Of a DNA stretch of 64,000 nt, positions 48,446-57,731 are shown in pieces; position 1 is the stretch's first letter; each line of letters begins with the position of its first letter. A program made the position numbers and the translations under genes. The DNA comes from QYPT01 sp036504835 (lineage in GTDB: Bacteria; Actinomycetota; Actinomycetes; Nanopelagicales; Nanopelagicaceae). The notes under the pieces were generated by a model. It worked only from the letters and a program-made list of their open reading frames with translations, made no database searches and was not told the DNA's origin. The stretch spans positions 1-64,000 of the forward strand of contig DASXUM010000029.1 in assembly GCA_036504835.1 (NCBI GenBank), given 5' to 3'.

Positions 48446-50530
48446 CTAGACTCCTGCCGTTTCCATGCCTCGAAGTTCACGTTTGAGATCTTTGATTTCA
48501 TCTCTCAGACGAGCAGCCAATTCAAATTGCAGATCACCTGCGGCCGATCTCATCTGGTCAGTCAGGGACTCTATCAATGCCAAGAGTTCTTGGCGCGGCA
48601 GTGTCGTCAAAGATTTTGTGTGAACTCCAATAGCTGGGGTTCGTGATCTTTGCGCACTTCGACCAGAGGCCGAGAGCAGCGCTTCGGTATCCTCGCTCTC
48701 TCGATTGATCAGATCTGTAATATCGGCAATCTTCTTTCGCAGCGGTTGGGGGTCGACGCCGCGTTCGAGGTTGTATGCAACCTGCTTCGCCCGTCTTCGG
48801 TTCGTCTCGTCGATCGCCTTTGCCATCGACTTGGTCATATTGTCGGCGTACATATGAACTTCGCCAGAAACATTTCGCGCTGCTCGACCGATCGTCTGGA
48901 TAAGGGAGGTGGCAGAGCGGAGGAATCCCTCTTTATCCGCATCGAGGATCGAGACTAAGGAAACTTCAGGTAGATCTAGGCCTTCACGAAGGAGGTTGAT
49001 GCCGATGAGTACGTCGTACTCCCCCGAACGAAGTTCGCGCAGCAACTCCACCCGTCTCAATGTGTCGACCTCTGAATGAAGATATCTAACGCGCACGCCC
49101 CGCTCTTGGAGATAATCTGTGAGGTCCTCGGACATCTTCTTGGTTAAGGTAGTTACAAGGACGCGCTCATTCCGCTCCGCGCGCAGATTGATCTCGTGAA
49201 GTAGGTCGTCTATCTGTCCCTTGATTGGCTTCACGACAATCTTGGGATCCACCAAACCGGTAGGTCGGATTACCTGCTCTACTACGTCGCCGTCGACTTT
49301 GCCGAGTTCGTACGGTCCCGGGGTGGCAGAGAGGTATACCTTCTGCCCCACTCTCTCCAAGAACTCGTCCCAGCGAAGAGGTCGGTTGTCCATCGCGCTG
49401 GGGAGTCGGAATCCGTGTTCGACCAAGGTGCGCTTGCGCGAGGCATCACCCTCGAACATCGCACCGATCTGCGGCACGGTGACATGGGATTCATCAATGA
49501 CCAAAAGGAAGTCCTCGGGGAAGTAATCGAGAAGGCAGTTTGGTCCCGAACCAGCTGCCCGACCGTCGATGTGACGCGAATAGTTCTCGATCCCGGAGCA
49601 GAAGCCCAGATTCTGCATCATCTCGATGTCGAAGGTGGTGCGCATGCGCAGCCGCTGGGCCTCCAGCAACTTACCTTGACGCTCGAAGTTAGCCAACTGG
49701 CCCTCGAGTTCCTCTTCGATATCGACGATCGCGCGTTTCATGGTTTCAGGACCGGCGGCGTAGTGCGTTGCCGGAAAGACATACATTTCGGTCTCATCGC
49801 GAACGATTTCTCCGGTCAACGGATGGAGGGTGGTGATGCGTTCGATTTCATCGCCGAACATCTCGATCCGTAGAGCGAGTTCTTCGTACATTGGAATTAT
49901 CTCGATGGTGTCTCCGCGGACCCGAAAGGTTCCACGCTCAAATGCCATGTCATTGCGCTTGTACTGGATATCTACGAATTTTCGTAACAGGACATTGCGT
50001 TCGATGTGATCGCCTACTCGGAGAGAAACCATGCGATCGACATATTCTTGCGGAGTCCCCAGGCCATAAATACATGAAACGGTTGCAACGACTATTACAT
50101 CGCGCCGGGTGAGCAAAGAATTTGTCGCAGAGTGCCGAAGTCGCTCAACCTCGTCGTTGACGCTCGAATCCTTCTCGATAAACGTATCCGTCTGCGGAAC
50201 GTAGGCCTCTGGTTGGTAGTAGTCGTAGTACGAAACAAAATATTCGACGGCGTTGTTGGGCATAAGCTCGCGGAATTCATTGGCCAGTTGCGCTGCCAGC
50301 GTCTTGTTCGGAGCAATGACAAGGGTGGGTCTTTGCAGCCGTTCGATCAGCCAAGCGGTGCTGGCTGACTTGCCCGTACCGGTCGCGCCAAGGAGCACCA
50401 CGTCCTTATCGCCACGCTCTATCCGGCGGACAATCTCCTCGATAGCCTCAGGCTGATCACCAGCCGGAACGTAATCGCTGATGACGCGGAACGGCTCAAC
50501 ACGCCTTTGAATATCTGTTACGGGGCGCAC
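48446..50530 (-). CDS. uvrB: Excinuclease ABC subunit B
   Basis: Helicase-like repair protein loaded by UvrA. It has Walker A LGATGTGKSASTAW, the beta-hairpin region YYDYYQPEAYVPQTDTFIEKDSS, the DEAD-like VIDESHVT, IQTIGRAARN (motif VI) and a C-terminal UVR domain. 694 residues. The GTG start lies 6 nt after TAGAGT, so the mRNA is probably leaderless. No GAAC-N4-GTTC LexA box was seen upstream. Confidence 0.97.
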   Translation of the reverse strand: MRPVTDIQRRVEPFRVISDYVPAGDQPEAIEEIVRRIERGDKDVVLLGATGTGKSASTAWLIERLQRPTLVIAPNKTLAAQLANEFRELMPNNAVEYFVSYYDYYQPEAYVPQTDTFIEKDSSVNDEVERLRHSATNSLLTRRDVIVVATVSCIYGLGTPQEYVDRMVSLRVGDHIERNVLLRKFVDIQYKRNDMAFERGTFRVRGDTIEIIPMYEELALRIEMFGDEIERITTLHPLTGEIVRDETEMYVFPATHYAAGPETMKRAIVDIEEELEGQLANFERQGKLLEAQRLRMRTTFDIEMMQNLGFCSGIENYSRHIDGRAAGSGPNCLLDYFPEDFLLVIDESHVTVPQIGAMFEGDASRKRTLVEHGFRLPSAMDNRPLRWDEFLERVGQKVYLSATPGPYELGKVDGDVVEQVIRPTGLVDPKIVVKPIKGQIDDLLHEINLRAERNERVLVTTLTKKMSEDLTDYLQERGVRVRYLHSEVDTLRRVELLRELRSGEYDVLIGINLLREGLDLPEVSLVSILDADKEGFLRSATSLIQTIGRAARNVSGEVHMYADNMTKSMAKAIDETNRRRAKQVAYNLERGVDPQPLRKKIADITDLINRESEDTEALLSASGRSAQRSRTPAIGVHTKSLTTLPRQELLALIESLTDQMRSAAGDLQFELAARLRDEIKDLKRELRGMETAGV

Positions 50531-50536
50531 GTGACA

Positions 50537-50542
50537 ACTCTA
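50537..50542 (-). promoter_or_regulatory. -10 box of leaderless uvrB
   Basis: TAGAGT on the minus strand, 6 nt before the GTG of uvrB, inside the 19-bp gap after coaE. No ribosome site fits between. Confidence 0.55.
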
Positions 50543-50549
50543 GTCTCGG

Positions 50550-51155
50550 TCATTTTTTCTCGCGCTGCATTGATGGCAGGATCTTCTCCCATACGTACTC
50601 AACTTCACGCAATAAGTCATCAGTGGTCCCATTGTTGGCTATTACATACCCAGCCACTGACATTCTCTCCTCGGGAGTTGCCTGAGCGCGTATCCGCGCC
50701 TCTATCTCAGAGGGCAGCATCCCCCGTTGCTTCAACCGATCCGAGCGCACAGGTAATTCAGATTCGACGGTGATAATGAAATCGAAGCGCTCAGCCGCAC
50801 CGGTCTCCGCAAGGAGCGGGATCTCATAAACCAGAACGTCGTCGCCGCTGAGATTCTTTGCCGCCGTCTCAAAGGCTGCTCGCACCAGAGGATGAATGAT
50901 CGCCTCAAGCTTGGCCCGCTCGGCCGTATCGCTGAACACCTTAGCCGCAAGTGCCCTTCGATCGATTTCCCCGTCGCGCAACACCGCGTCCCCGAAAGTG
51001 GCAACCACCTGGTCGAAGCCAGGTGTGCCGCGTTCGATCACTTGGCGTGAGAGTTCATCGGCATCCATTACCTTCGCACCGAGGTCAGCGAAGTACTCCC
51101 CGACAAGGGATTTGCCAGAGCCAATTCCGCCGGTGAGACCCACAACTAACGCCAC
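50550..51155 (-). CDS. coaE: Dephospho-CoA kinase
   Basis: Last step of coenzyme A synthesis. P-loop GLTGGIGSGKSLVGE, the DADELSRQVIE motif and the lid segment are present; 201 residues, without the C-terminal extension of mycobacterial CoaE. It starts with GTG, 6 nt after TAGGGT, suggesting a leaderless mRNA. Confidence 0.95.
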   Translation of the reverse strand: MALVVGLTGGIGSGKSLVGEYFADLGAKVMDADELSRQVIERGTPGFDQVVATFGDAVLRDGEIDRRALAAKVFSDTAERAKLEAIIHPLVRAAFETAAKNLSGDDVLVYEIPLLAETGAAERFDFIITVESELPVRSDRLKQRGMLPSEIEARIRAQATPEERMSVAGYVIANNGTTDDLLREVEYVWEKILPSMQREKK

Positions 51156-51161
51156 AATACG

Positions 51162-51167
51162 ACCCTA
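51162..51167 (-). promoter_or_regulatory. -10 box of leaderless coaE
   Basis: TAGGGT on the minus strand ends 6 nt before the GTG start of coaE, just after the rpsA terminator. Confidence 0.55.
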
Positions 51168-51179
51168 GCCTTTCCTCGG

Positions 51180-51218
51180 TAATGAAGAAACCGACCCCGA
51201 GATTTCTCTCGAGGCCGG
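51180..51218 (-). terminator. Rho-independent terminator of rpsA
   Basis: A 12-bp stem (51191-51202 with 51207-51218, two G-U pairs) with a GAAA loop is followed on the minus strand by TTTCTTCATT. It lies 24 nt after the rpsA stop and before the coaE promoter. Confidence 0.85.
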
Positions 51219-51241
51219 CTCTACTGCGAACTAAGTGCGAA

Positions 51242-52597
51242 CTATTCGACAACCTCGACGGCTGGTTCGGTCGCAGCAGCGGCGTCGGCAGCACGTGCCT
51301 CTTCCTTCTGCTTCTTGTGAGCCATAAAGCGCATCTGAGCTTCAGCGTACTGACGCTCCCACTCTTCACGCTGTGCTTCGTATCCAGGCTTCCACTCTTG
51401 GGATTCTGGATCGAAACCTTCTGGGTAGATGAAGTTGCCCTCTGCGTCATAGCGAGCAGCCATGCCGTATTGGGTTGGATCGAATGCTTCGATCTCAACT
51501 TCATGTCCTTCATTGGCCTGCTTCAGCGAAAGTGAGATGCGACGGCGCTCGAGGTCAATGTCGATGATCTTGACGAACAACTCGTCGCCGACCTGAACAA
51601 CCTGCTCTGGAATTTCAACGTGGCGCTCGGCCAACTCAGAAATGTGAACAAGTCCTTCGATTCCCTCGTGAACGCGGATGAAGGCACCGAATGGAACCAA
51701 CTTCGTCACCTGGCCAGGAACAACCTGGTTAATGGTGTGCGTACGAGCAAATGCTTGCCATGGATCTTCTTGGGTTGCCTTCAACGAAAGCGAAACGCGC
51801 TCGCGTTCAAAATCAACTTCGAGAACTTCTACAGTCACTTCGTCGCCAACTTCGACAACTTCACCTGGGTGGTCGATGTGCTTCCACGAGAGTTCAGATA
51901 CGTGAACAAGTCCGTCTACTCCGCCAAGGTCGACGAAAGCACCAAAGTTGACGATCGATGAAACGACACCGGTGCGAACTTGGCCCTTCTGCAACTGGTT
52001 GAGGAAGGTTGTGCGGGATTCCGACTGAGTCTGCTCGAGGTAAGCGCGACGTGAGAGCACAACGTTGTTGCGATTCTTATCGAGCTCGATGATGCGGGCT
52101 TCAACCTGCTTGCCGATATACGGGGTCAAGTCACGGACGCGTCGCATTTCAACCAGAGATGCTGGGAGGAAGCCACGTAGGCCGATGTCGACGATGAGTC
52201 CGCCCTTGACTACTTCAATAACAGTTCCGACGACAACTTCGTCGCGCTCCTTCTTGCCTTCGATCTCTCCCCAGGCGCGCTCGTATTGTGCACGCTTCTT
52301 GGAAAGGATCAGGCGGCCTTCTTTGTCTTCTTTCTGAAGTACAAGAGCTTCGATCTTCTCGCCGACTTTGACGATCTCGCTTGGATCGACGTCGTGGCGG
52401 ATGGAGAGCTCACGGGAAGGAATGACTCCCTCGGTCTTGTATCCAATATCCACCAGCACTTCGTCGCGATCTACCTGAACGACGATGCCTTCAACCAAGT
52501 CGCCATCGTTGAAGTTGCGGATGGTGCCTTCGATTGCGGCCATAAAGTCCGCGGCTGTGCCAATATCATTTACTGCTATTACTGGTGAGGTACTCAA
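51242..52597 (-). CDS. rpsA: 30S ribosomal protein S1
   Basis: mRNA-binding ribosomal protein. It contains four S1 repeats (about 30-105, 120-188, 205-275, 290-362; for example VVQVDRDEVLVDIGYKTEG and SIVNFGAFVDLGGVDGLVHVSELS) and an acidic, Ala/Glu-rich C-terminal tail, the four-repeat actinobacterial form rather than the six repeats of E. coli. 451 residues. It starts with TTG at 52597, with GGAG 4 nt before it; no ATG is available near the family start. Confidence 0.97.
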   Translation of the reverse strand: MSTSPVIAVNDIGTAADFMAAIEGTIRNFNDGDLVEGIVVQVDRDEVLVDIGYKTEGVIPSRELSIRHDVDPSEIVKVGEKIEALVLQKEDKEGRLILSKKRAQYERAWGEIEGKKERDEVVVGTVIEVVKGGLIVDIGLRGFLPASLVEMRRVRDLTPYIGKQVEARIIELDKNRNNVVLSRRAYLEQTQSESRTTFLNQLQKGQVRTGVVSSIVNFGAFVDLGGVDGLVHVSELSWKHIDHPGEVVEVGDEVTVEVLEVDFERERVSLSLKATQEDPWQAFARTHTINQVVPGQVTKLVPFGAFIRVHEGIEGLVHISELAERHVEIPEQVVQVGDELFVKIIDIDLERRRISLSLKQANEGHEVEIEAFDPTQYGMAARYDAEGNFIYPEGFDPESQEWKPGYEAQREEWERQYAEAQMRFMAHKKQKEEARAADAAAATEPAVEVVE

Positions 52598-52711
52598 GTT
52601 GCTCCGTAGGGATAGAAAATAGTAGGAATAGGGCTGCTAAGGGTACGGTTTGGCGGCAATCTGGGTCAATTCGAGTGCGATTTGCCCCGCCTTGCGCATG
52701 GGGTAGCCCAT

Positions 52712-52717
52712 TAGACT
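52712..52717 (+). promoter_or_regulatory. -10 box of the MFS gene
   Basis: TAGACT lies 10 nt before ATG 52728, which would leave a 5' leader of only a few bases. Confidence 0.45.
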
Positions 52718-52727
52718 TAACAATCCT

Positions 52728-53954
52728 ATGAATCGATACCGGGAACTACTGCGCCTTTCCCACGTGAAAACCCTCATTCTGAGCGCATTTCCCTCTCGAA
52801 TGGCCTATGGCATGGTCGGGCTCTCAATCTTCTTCAAGACGATCCATGAGACAAATTCCATCCCCCTCGCTGGCTTAGCGATCGGACTGAACTCCCTCTC
52901 GGGCTCTTTCACATCAGGTGTTCGCGGCTCAATCATCGACCGATACGGTCAGAAGTGGCCGATCCGCGTTTTCGTTCCGGCCTACGTGACCATGCTCCTT
53001 ATTCTCAACATGAGTCATGCCGCCAAGTCCATCCTCGTCCTTGCGTTCATCCTGGGATTTACGGCACCTCCCATCAACCTCTCGGTGCGGCCAATCTGGA
53101 AATCGATCGTGCCGCCACATGTGTTGCGCACTGCTTACGCGTTAGACACCTCGATGATCAACGCCTCAGCGGTGATCGGCCCGATTCTGGCGACCACTCT
53201 CGCGCTCTCCTCGCGTCCCGAAAGCGCCCTCATCCTCTGTGCGGCGTTGATGCTCACCGGCGGAATCGCCCTCAATTTCAATACCGCCGTACATGACTGG
53301 AAGCCTGAAAAGAAAGAAAGCGGTTCTACCCCTTTGTGGAAACACCCGGCCATGTTGCTCCTCATGTTTGAGGGATGCTTCATTGGTTTTGGATGGGGTG
53401 CATTCAATGTCGGCGTCCCTGCCTTCGCCACCTTGCAACACGTGCCTCACCGCACGGCGTGGATTCTGAGCGCAATGGGGGTTGCCAACATTGTCGGCGG
53501 ACTGCTCGGCGGGCTTGTCTCGCGAAGATCCTCTCCATTAAAAGCCATGTTGACCACCTATGGATTCTGGTTCCTCGTCTCCCTTCCCCTGGCGTTCACC
53601 CGCCCTGACTGGACGATGGCACTGGTTGGAGTATTCATTGGTTTATGTGGGGGCGCTCTGCAGGTCTTCTACTGGGAGGTGATGGAAGCAGTTCGCCCGC
53701 GCGGTAGTGCGACAGCATCCATGGGATGGCTTTGGACTGTCGAGGGTTCGCTCATGGCCTTGGGCTCTGCAGCAGGTGGATGGATCTCAAAGGCCTTCTC
53801 CCCACAAATTTGTCTCGGAATTACGACAATCTCAGTTGGGTGTGGACTTACGATCCTCACTCTCGGACGCAATCGCCTAGCAGCAGCAAGGTCTATTCCA
53901 AGCCAGCAGGAAGATCTACTTGCCATGGAGGACAACGCTTCACCAAGTCAGTAG
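52728..53954 (+). CDS. MFS transporter
   Basis: A 408-residue permease with about 12 hydrophobic helices in two halves. The segment RGSIIDRYGQKWPIR between helices 2 and 3 is the MFS loop motif, and a charged central loop lies near 180-195 (DWKPEKKESG). It is alone on its strand between rpsA and polA, so context gives no hint of substrate; efflux of a small molecule is the default guess for this family. Confidence 0.85.
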   Translation: MNRYRELLRLSHVKTLILSAFPSRMAYGMVGLSIFFKTIHETNSIPLAGLAIGLNSLSGSFTSGVRGSIIDRYGQKWPIRVFVPAYVTMLLILNMSHAAKSILVLAFILGFTAPPINLSVRPIWKSIVPPHVLRTAYALDTSMINASAVIGPILATTLALSSRPESALILCAALMLTGGIALNFNTAVHDWKPEKKESGSTPLWKHPAMLLLMFEGCFIGFGWGAFNVGVPAFATLQHVPHRTAWILSAMGVANIVGGLLGGLVSRRSSPLKAMLTTYGFWFLVSLPLAFTRPDWTMALVGVFIGLCGGALQVFYWEVMEAVRPRGSATASMGWLWTVEGSLMALGSAAGGWISKAFSPQICLGITTISVGCGLTILTLGRNRLAAARSIPSQQEDLLAMEDNASPSQ

Positions 53955-53961
53955 ACAATTC

Positions 53962-56553
53962 TTAGTGTGCGGCCTCGTTCCAGCTCTTTCCAATTCCCAC
54001 ACTCACTTCCAGTGGCGCCTTCAAGGGATAGGCAGAACCCATGGCTTTGCGAACTACGTCAGTCAAAACAGCTTCTTCACCGTTGACAACCTCAAAAATC
54101 AATTCATCGTGGACTTGAAGAAGAAGTCGTGATTTCAACTTCGCGGAGAAGATAGCTTCGTCGACATTCAACATAGCTTGCTTGATGATGTCAGCTGCAG
54201 AGCCCTGTATCGGAGCATTAAGAGCCATCCTCTCGGCGACTTCCCTCCGCTGGCGATTATCATTTAGCAAATCAGGCAAGTAACGACGACGCCCCATGAT
54301 TGTTTCGGTGTAGCCGACTTTTCTAGCTTGTTCGACAACGGTCTTCAAGTAGTCCCTGATCCCGCCAAAACGTTCGAAGTACTTGTCCATAAGGGTCTGC
54401 GCCTCTGGCGGCGAAATTCCCAGTTGCGCGGCAAGACCAAATGATGAAAGTCCGTATGCCAATCCATATGACATCGCTTTAATCTGCCTGCGCATTTCCG
54501 GAGTCACGTGCGCGGCATCCACACTGAAGACTTCACTTGCCACAGTGGAATGCAGGTCCTCCCCCTTTGTGAAGGCAGCAAGCAAATGCTCATCATGCGA
54601 CAAGTGCGCCATGATGCGCATTTCAATCTGACTGTAGTCAGCGGTGAGTAGTGAATCGAATCCCTTGCCAGCCACGAAACACTCTCTGATTCGGCGCCCT
54701 TCCTCCGTCCGCACCGGAATATTCTGCAAGTTAGGACCGGTTGACGAGAGCCGTCCCGTAGCAGCGACAGTCTGCTGAAAATGCGTATGTATACGGCCAT
54801 CACCTGATACTTCGCTGATGAGGCCCTCGACTGTCGTTCGCAGTTTGTTGGTCTCACGAATCCGCAACAGGTGAGCGAGTGCAGGGTGTTGTGTCGTCTG
54901 CGAGAGCCACTCAAGTGACTCCGCATCCGTGGTGTAACCCGTCTTGATCTTCTTGGTCTTGGGCAACTTCAATTCGTCAAAGAGAATCACCTGAAGTTGC
55001 TTCGGAGATGCGACATTGAACTCATGGCCGACCGCCTCGTAAGTCGCCTTAGTCTCTCTATCCACCTCATTCGCGAAGAAATCTCGGAGTGAAGACAATT
55101 TCTTCTTGTCGACAGCAATGCCCAGACGTTCCATCCTGGCAAGCAACTCAGCAATGGGAAGCTCTAGGTCTTTGTAGAGTCCCAACACGTTTCGCTCTTT
55201 GAGTTCTTCTTCAAGGGAAGCCCTCAGATTGAAGAGTGCCATTGCACCTTGGACCAAAGCCTTCTCGGAATCCTCTGATGGGATGGCCATACCATCACCC
55301 CAGCGAGTGACAATATCGCTCAACTCCTGTGCGCGGACTCCGGGGTTGATTACATAGGCTGCTAACGAAGTGTCAAACAAGATCCCTTCGATTGGGACTA
55401 CCCGTGCCAGACTTTTAGCATCATGCAACACTTTGCCGATCTTCGGATCTACCGCCCAATCTCCTACCTGCGAAGAGTGGACGAGGTAAGCCTCCGTCGG
55501 CGATAGTGCAACTGCGTAGCGATGGAGCTTCTCATCGACCACTTCGAATGTGATTGCAATTTCCCCGCTATGCGAAGAAATCTTTTCACTCACATGTTGC
55601 GGCGTAAGGAGCTCAAGATCCGGGTCAAATTGCAGCATCATCAAAGGTTCGGCCGCGGCAGACTTGGATGTGGCCTCTTTAGCCGCGAAGGGCTTGACTC
55701 GATCCTTTAGTGTCCGAAACTCAAGTAGGTCAAATAGAGGGAGAAGTTTTGTCTCGTCGATGCCATTCCAGGTGAGATCTTCGATCTCTTTCTTGATCGG
55801 CACATCGTGATGAAGTTGGGTTAGTTCGCGATTTCGAAGGACAATATCGATGTTGCTTCGCAGTGAATCCCCAACTTTCCCGGAGATCTTGTCGATGTTG
55901 GCGATGAGTTGGGCAACATTTCCGTACTCAACAATCCACTTAGCAGCGGTCTTCTCGCCTACCCCTGGCACGGAAGGGAGGTTGTCACTGGGGTCGCCTC
56001 GCAGAGCCGCAAATTCAGGATAGCTAGCAGGCGGCATTCCATATTTGTCAAAGACTGCCTTCGGCGTCATCCGAGCGAGGTCACTGACACCTTTCTTGGG
56101 GTAAAGAACCGTTATCTTCTCCGTCACCAGTTGAAAGCAGTCTCGGTCTCCCGAGCAGATGACTACTTCCATGCCTTCTTTCTCCGCGTGAGAGGCCAGT
56201 GTGGCAAGGATGTCGTCGGCTTCAAAACCTTCTAACTCGAATTGAGAGATACCGAATGCGCTGACCAAATCATGCAGATACGACATCTGCGATCGAAATT
56301 CATCTGGCGTTGCGGCGCGTGTGGCTTTGTACTCTGGGTATTTCTCGGTACGGAAAGTCTTTCTCGAAACGTCAAAGGCGACTGCGATGTGGGTGGGCTT
56401 CTCATCACGAAGCAGGGAAATCAACATAGTCGCGAAGCCGTATATCGCGTTTGTGTGCTGACCTGTGGCAGTAGTGAAATTCTCGGCTGGAAGCGCGAAA
56501 AAAGCCCGGTAGGCCATGGAATGCCCATCGATTAATAGCAAGCGTTGACCCAT
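53962..56553 (-). CDS. polA: DNA polymerase I
   Basis: Repair and Okazaki-fragment polymerase. N-terminal 5'-3' nuclease (LLIDGHSMAYRAFFALP, GDRDCFQLV, LRGDPSDNLPSVPGVGEKTA), a middle domain (about 310-480) whose 3'-5' exonuclease motif I is degenerate (ITFEVVDE where active enzymes have DTET), and the polymerase domain with TADYSQIEMRIMAHLS and LLQVHDELIFEV. Proofreading is probably lost, as in mycobacterial Pol I. 863 residues from ATG 56553, which begins MGQRLLLIDG; TAGACT lies 7 nt upstream. Confidence 0.96.
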   Translation of the reverse strand: MGQRLLLIDGHSMAYRAFFALPAENFTTATGQHTNAIYGFATMLISLLRDEKPTHIAVAFDVSRKTFRTEKYPEYKATRAATPDEFRSQMSYLHDLVSAFGISQFELEGFEADDILATLASHAEKEGMEVVICSGDRDCFQLVTEKITVLYPKKGVSDLARMTPKAVFDKYGMPPASYPEFAALRGDPSDNLPSVPGVGEKTAAKWIVEYGNVAQLIANIDKISGKVGDSLRSNIDIVLRNRELTQLHHDVPIKKEIEDLTWNGIDETKLLPLFDLLEFRTLKDRVKPFAAKEATSKSAAAEPLMMLQFDPDLELLTPQHVSEKISSHSGEIAITFEVVDEKLHRYAVALSPTEAYLVHSSQVGDWAVDPKIGKVLHDAKSLARVVPIEGILFDTSLAAYVINPGVRAQELSDIVTRWGDGMAIPSEDSEKALVQGAMALFNLRASLEEELKERNVLGLYKDLELPIAELLARMERLGIAVDKKKLSSLRDFFANEVDRETKATYEAVGHEFNVASPKQLQVILFDELKLPKTKKIKTGYTTDAESLEWLSQTTQHPALAHLLRIRETNKLRTTVEGLISEVSGDGRIHTHFQQTVAATGRLSSTGPNLQNIPVRTEEGRRIRECFVAGKGFDSLLTADYSQIEMRIMAHLSHDEHLLAAFTKGEDLHSTVASEVFSVDAAHVTPEMRRQIKAMSYGLAYGLSSFGLAAQLGISPPEAQTLMDKYFERFGGIRDYLKTVVEQARKVGYTETIMGRRRYLPDLLNDNRQRREVAERMALNAPIQGSAADIIKQAMLNVDEAIFSAKLKSRLLLQVHDELIFEVVNGEEAVLTDVVRKAMGSAYPLKAPLEVSVGIGKSWNEAAH

Positions 56554-56560
56554 GTTCCGC

Positions 56561-56566
56561 AGTCTA
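56561..56566 (-). promoter_or_regulatory. -10 box of leaderless polA
   Basis: TAGACT on the minus strand ends 7 nt before the polA ATG. The divergent thioesterase gene begins 34 bp away, with its own TACACT at 56574-56579, so the two promoters are packed into one short gap. Confidence 0.6.
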
Positions 56567-56587
56567 TTCCAGATACACTTTCTGTTT

Positions 56588-57007
56588 ATGAGCGAAGACG
56601 CACAAATTGATTTCATGAAGCTGCTCGGGGTACGTGGAGCAGGAGCCCTAGACGAAAAAATGGGAATTCGGATTATCGAAGCATCACCGAAACGCCTGGT
56701 TGCGACGATGCCGGTAGAAGGGAACACCCAAGCAGTCGGACTCCTCCACGGCGGTGCCAACGTGGTCCTTGCAGAGAGTCTTGGATCAATCGGGACCGCT
56801 CTTCATGCCGGACTCAATAGACGCATTGTCGGCGTGGACATCAATGCCACTCACCATAGATCCGTCACGAAAGGCACGGTCACCGCGGTTGCCACACCGA
56901 TCACTCTTGGCAAGACTCTTTGTTGTTACGAGGTCGTGATCTCCGATGAAGAAGGAAATCGCACCTGCACCGCCAGAATCACCTGTTTGATTCTGGCGCA
57001 GCGCTAA
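56588..57007 (+). CDS. PaaI-like hotdog thioesterase
   Basis: A 139-residue single-domain hotdog protein. QAVGLLHGGANVVLAESLGS has the HGG and downstream Glu of the PaaI/YbgC-type acyl-CoA thioesterases, and NATHHRSVTKGTV is the second family segment. It likely hydrolyses an aryl- or acyl-CoA; the substrate is unknown. ATG 56588 is preferred over an earlier in-frame start that would overlap polA; TACACT lies 8 nt before it. Confidence 0.88.
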   Translation: MSEDAQIDFMKLLGVRGAGALDEKMGIRIIEASPKRLVATMPVEGNTQAVGLLHGGANVVLAESLGSIGTALHAGLNRRIVGVDINATHHRSVTKGTVTAVATPITLGKTLCCYEVVISDEEGNRTCTARITCLILAQR

Positions 57008-57017
57008 AAAGGAGCAA

Positions 57018-57731
57018 CTATCCGCCCAGGTACGCTTTTGTGACTGCCTCGTCTTTCGCAAGATCGGATGCTTTGCCACTCATCTTGATGACGCCAGATT
57101 CCAATACGTAGGCTCGATCGGCAACATCTAGCGCGGCGGCGGCGTTCTGCTCAATGAGCAAGATGGTGATGCCTTGTTCGCGAATCTTTACGATGGTCTC
57201 AAAAATCATGTCAACAAGAACTGGCGCGAGTCCCATCGATGGCTCATCCAGCAGCAACAATTTAGGAGCACCCATCATCGCGCGAGCCACCGCCAACATC
57301 TGCTGTTCTCCGCCGGACATTGTGCCGCCCTTTTGCTCGTAACGTTCACGAAGGCGTGGGAATAGGTCAAGGACCCGCTCCCGGTCGGCCTCAATCTCAG
57401 TCTTGTCATTGCGCAAGAAAGCACCCAGATCGAGATTTTCACGAACTGACATACGGGGAAATATTCTCCGACCTTCTGGAGATTGACATAATCCCTTAGC
57501 CACAATCTCGTGACCTTCTTTGCCGTCAATGCGTTCACCGGCAAAAGTGATTGTTCCAGCCTTCGGCTTCAATAGTCCTGAAATAGTCCGCAAGGTGGTG
57601 GATTTGCCTGCACCATTCGAACCAATCAGAGTGACAATCTCACCCTGGTTCACCGTCAATGAAACATCCTTGACGGCGACGATCGAACCATAGGCAACCT
57701 TAAGATCCTTAACTTCAAGAAGGGCACTCAT
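57018..57731 (-). CDS. livF: Branched-chain amino-acid ABC transporter ATPase LivF
   Basis: One of two ATPases of the Liv importer. Walker A IGSNGAGKSTTLRT, signature MSGGEQQMLAVARA, Walker B LLLLDEPSMGLAPVLVD. 237 residues. Its ATG overlaps the livG stop as ATGA; last gene of the operon, convergent with the thioesterase gene. Confidence 0.95.
   Translation of the reverse strand: MSALLEVKDLKVAYGSIVAVKDVSLTVNQGEIVTLIGSNGAGKSTTLRTISGLLKPKAGTITFAGERIDGKEGHEIVAKGLCQSPEGRRIFPRMSVRENLDLGAFLRNDKTEIEADRERVLDLFPRLRERYEQKGGTMSGGEQQMLAVARAMMGAPKLLLLDEPSMGLAPVLVDMIFETIVKIREQGITILLIEQNAAAALDVADRAYVLESGVIKMSGKASDLAKDEAVTKAYLGG

Noticed and set aside
48430..50570. LexA/SOS box at uvrA or uvrB
   Set aside because: No GAAC-N4-GTTC-like palindrome in either short upstream gap.
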